Source of the DNA: Prosthecobacter debontii
Lineage (GTDB): Bacteria > Verrucomicrobiota > Verrucomicrobiia > Verrucomicrobiales > Verrucomicrobiaceae
Direction: 5' to 3'
Assembly: GCF_900167535.1 (NCBI RefSeq)
Contig: NZ_FUYE01000029.1
Span: 1 to 36,105 of the forward strand
DNA length: 36,105 nt
Below are positions 35,089 to 36,105 of the stretch, one piece after another. The notes under the pieces were generated by a model. That model was not told the origin of the DNA, searched no databases, and was given only the letters and a program-made list of their open reading frames with translations. Each line of letters opens with the position of its first letter. Position 1 is the first letter of the stretch. A program made the position numbers and the translations under genes.

Positions 35089-35912
35089 CGCGAGCGGCTT
35101 GGCAGTGGCTTGAAGTGGCTCGCACACTCCGTGTGCGAAAAGCCCAGCTCAGCAGGCCAAGCCCAGGCTCCGAACGCTAACAAGGATCGTTGAATGAATG
35201 GATGGTTGGATCGTTGGATAGCGCGAGCGGCTTGGCAGTGGCTTGAAGTGGCTCGCACACTCCGTGTGCGAAAAGCCCGACTCGGCAGACCAAGCTCAGG
35301 CTCCTGATCTCTCCTCTCCCCACCTGGCAAACGCACCAACAAGGTCATGGGCTGGATGATCCGGTATCATCGCTAGTTAGGCCAGGTCAGGCTGGGCCGG
35401 GCCACCTGGGCCACGCTGGAGATGAAGGGCACCTCACTCGGACTTCCACGTGGTATCCCGCACACGGAGTGTGCGGACCACTTGAGGGCCACCGCCTGCG
35501 TCATCCCTCTATCTATCCACCCATCCCCTCCAGAGCTCTTTTTCCCCGCTCAGAGCCCCGGCTTCAGTCGGACTCTTGGACCAAGCGAGGTACTCTCCCC
35601 CTGCCGCCTGAAGGCCGGGCTCCGAACGCAGACAAGGATCGTTGAATGAATGGATCGTTGGATCGTTGGATCGTTGGATGAATGGATGGTTGGATGGTCA
35701 AACGGCTTGGCAGTGGCTTGAAGTGGCTCGCACACTCCGTGTGCGAAAAGCCCGACTCAGCAGGCCAAGCCCAGGCTCCTGATCTCTCCTCTCCCCACCT
35801 AGCAAACGCACCCACAAGGGCATGGACTGGATGACTCGGTATCATCTCTTGTTAGGTCGGGTCGGTCAGGTCAGGTCAGGCTGGAGATGAAGGGCCACTC
35901 ACTCGGACTTCC
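35088..35912. repeat. REP-like dispersed repeat with conserved hairpin
   Basis: Three direct copies of a ~80-bp repeat start at 35088, 35221 and 35703. Each contains TCGCACAC-TCC-GTGTGCGA (35120-35138, 35253-35271, 35728-35746). An inverted version with the same stem and a CCACTTGA flank is at 35458-35484. The second and third copies extend for about 210-230 bp (35221-35447 and 35701-35912) and include a GTTAGG element. The palindrome core and multiple orientations resemble bacterial REP/BIME elements. Confidence 0.85.
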
Positions 35913-35915
35913 CCA

Positions 35916-36009
35916 CAAGACGTCGATGTCCTCTCGTCTTGCGGCCCCAAGGCCTGTCGATTTCACACGGGCTTATGGCCTAACAAGACGTTGGTGTAAC
36001 AACAACGTC
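35916..36009. repeat. Nested hairpins next to the terminal array
   Basis: CAAGACG (35916-35922) pairs with CGTCTTG (35935-35941), and GACGTTG (35987-35993) pairs with CAACGTC (36003-36009). CAAGACG recurs at 35984-35990, directly after GCCTAAC (35978-35984). The terminal octamer array begins two bases after the last stem. Possible terminator, origin or packaging structure; the function cannot be read. Confidence 0.6.
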
Positions 36010-36010
36010 C

Positions 36011-36105
36011 ACCCCTTGACCCCTTGACCCCTTGACCCCTTGACCCCTTGACCCCTTGACCCCTTGACCCCTTGACCCCTTGACCCCTTGACCCCTTGAC
36101 CCCTT
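36011..36105. repeat. Terminal octamer tandem array (GACCCCTT), right end
   Basis: A partial unit (36011-36017) followed by eleven perfect copies of GACCCCTT ending at the last base. Identical to the first 88 bases, so it may be the same locus read twice by the assembler or a genuine direct terminal repeat. Confidence 0.95.

Larger units (their letters stand above)
1372..35984. repeat. Dispersed heptamer GTTAGGC/GCCTAAC
   Basis: At least 18 exact copies, inside and outside genes and in both orientations. GTTAGGC on the plus strand starts at 2424, 5194, 5284, 8047, 10359, 15355, 22003, 25470, 33535, 34841 and 35376. GCCTAAC starts at 1372, 7374, 10605, 11316, 18509, 19914 and 35978. One-base variants (GTTAGGT/ACCTAAC) start at 6543, 10580, 15235, 17806, 26695 and 35851. 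Counted by eye, so some may be missed. Confidence 0.75.
34778..36010. other. Repeat-rich gene-free region (candidate packaging/origin region)
   Basis: About 1.2 kb without a supportable gene; long open frames here are only low-complexity translations of the arrays. It contains an 18-bp direct repeat, an octamer array, three to four copies of a hairpin-bearing repeat, further hairpins, and then the terminal octamer array. By position (next to the small terminase gene and at the ends of the sequence) it could be a packaging, terminus or replication region. This is inference. Confidence 0.6.

Noticed and set aside
34842..35348. Open frames rich in Asn-His-Pro or Gly-Trp-Leu-Asp in the repeat region
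   Set aside because: They are only translations of the GGATGGTT octamer array and the REP-like repeats; all frames stay open because the unit has no stops.
34841..36009. Integron attC sites (GTTAGGC and GCCTAAC cores)
   Set aside because: The core heptamers match, but I could not find pairs at attC spacing with the inner inverted repeats, and there is no integrase; most copies lie inside genes.
1..36105. CRISPR array
   Set aside because: The octamer arrays have no spacers, and no cas genes are present.

Overview
The window reads as the virion half of a T7-like (podovirus-type) phage element from a GC-rich Gram-negative host. A Verrucomicrobiota host is my best guess, from the Sel1-repeat protein, the palindromic intergenic repeats and the lack of clear Shine-Dalgarno sites; this is inference. 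Both ends carry the same octamer array (GACCCCTT): bases 1-88 are identical to 36018-36105 and the phase continues across the join. The sequence is therefore either circular or terminally redundant, or it is a contig broken at a microsatellite.

Nearly all recognisable genes lie on the minus strand and, read across the join, form one late transcription unit. From about 5.6 kb down to 0.1 kb it encodes tail-fibre/spike proteins (5586-4171), two small proteins, the portal (3640-1943), a Bbp19-like protein, a 152-aa protein, the scaffold (1249-308) and a one-TM holin-like protein (311-108). Then come the terminal arrays and a repeat-rich gene-free stretch (36105-34778). The unit continues with small and large terminase (34777-32748), major capsid protein (32600-31734), a head-associated protein, tail tubular proteins A and B (31118-27085), a sulfotransferase/acetyltransferase-like gp13 analogue (27095-26100) and gp14- and gp15-like internal virion proteins (26098-23581). 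It ends with two very large proteins in the gp16 position (23600-18555 and 18297-14923). Many neighbours overlap by ATGA, which suggests translational coupling.

The two large proteins are the most interesting part. They look like phage 'polyvalent' proteins: an ejection-protein N-terminus followed by effector-like modules, including an HExxxH peptidase-like module, a MuF-C-like module and three kinase-like domains of the polyvalent-protein type, separated in the second protein by a repeated TSFSL linker. Pieces of the peptidase module are scattered at 18.4, 14.6 and 10.6-11.3 kb, and the copies differ sharply at the active-site segment.

Between about 5.6 and 14.9 kb the window changes character. 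It holds a plus-strand secreted thioredoxin-like protein, a plus-strand lipoprotein pseudogene with two in-frame stops, unrecognised minus-strand genes, a frameshifted peptidase-module copy, hairpin-rich gene-free DNA and a secreted 828-aa Sel1-repeat protein. I found no DNA polymerase, helicase, primase, RNA polymerase, integrase, repressor or endolysin. Either the element depends on its host (or a helper) for these functions, or it is a decayed or domesticated particle-producing element.

The heptamer GTTAGGC/GCCTAAC occurs at least 18 times, much more often than a random 7-mer would, and in the genes where I read the codons it brings in the rare Leu codons TTA or CTA, or a Pro-Asn pair.
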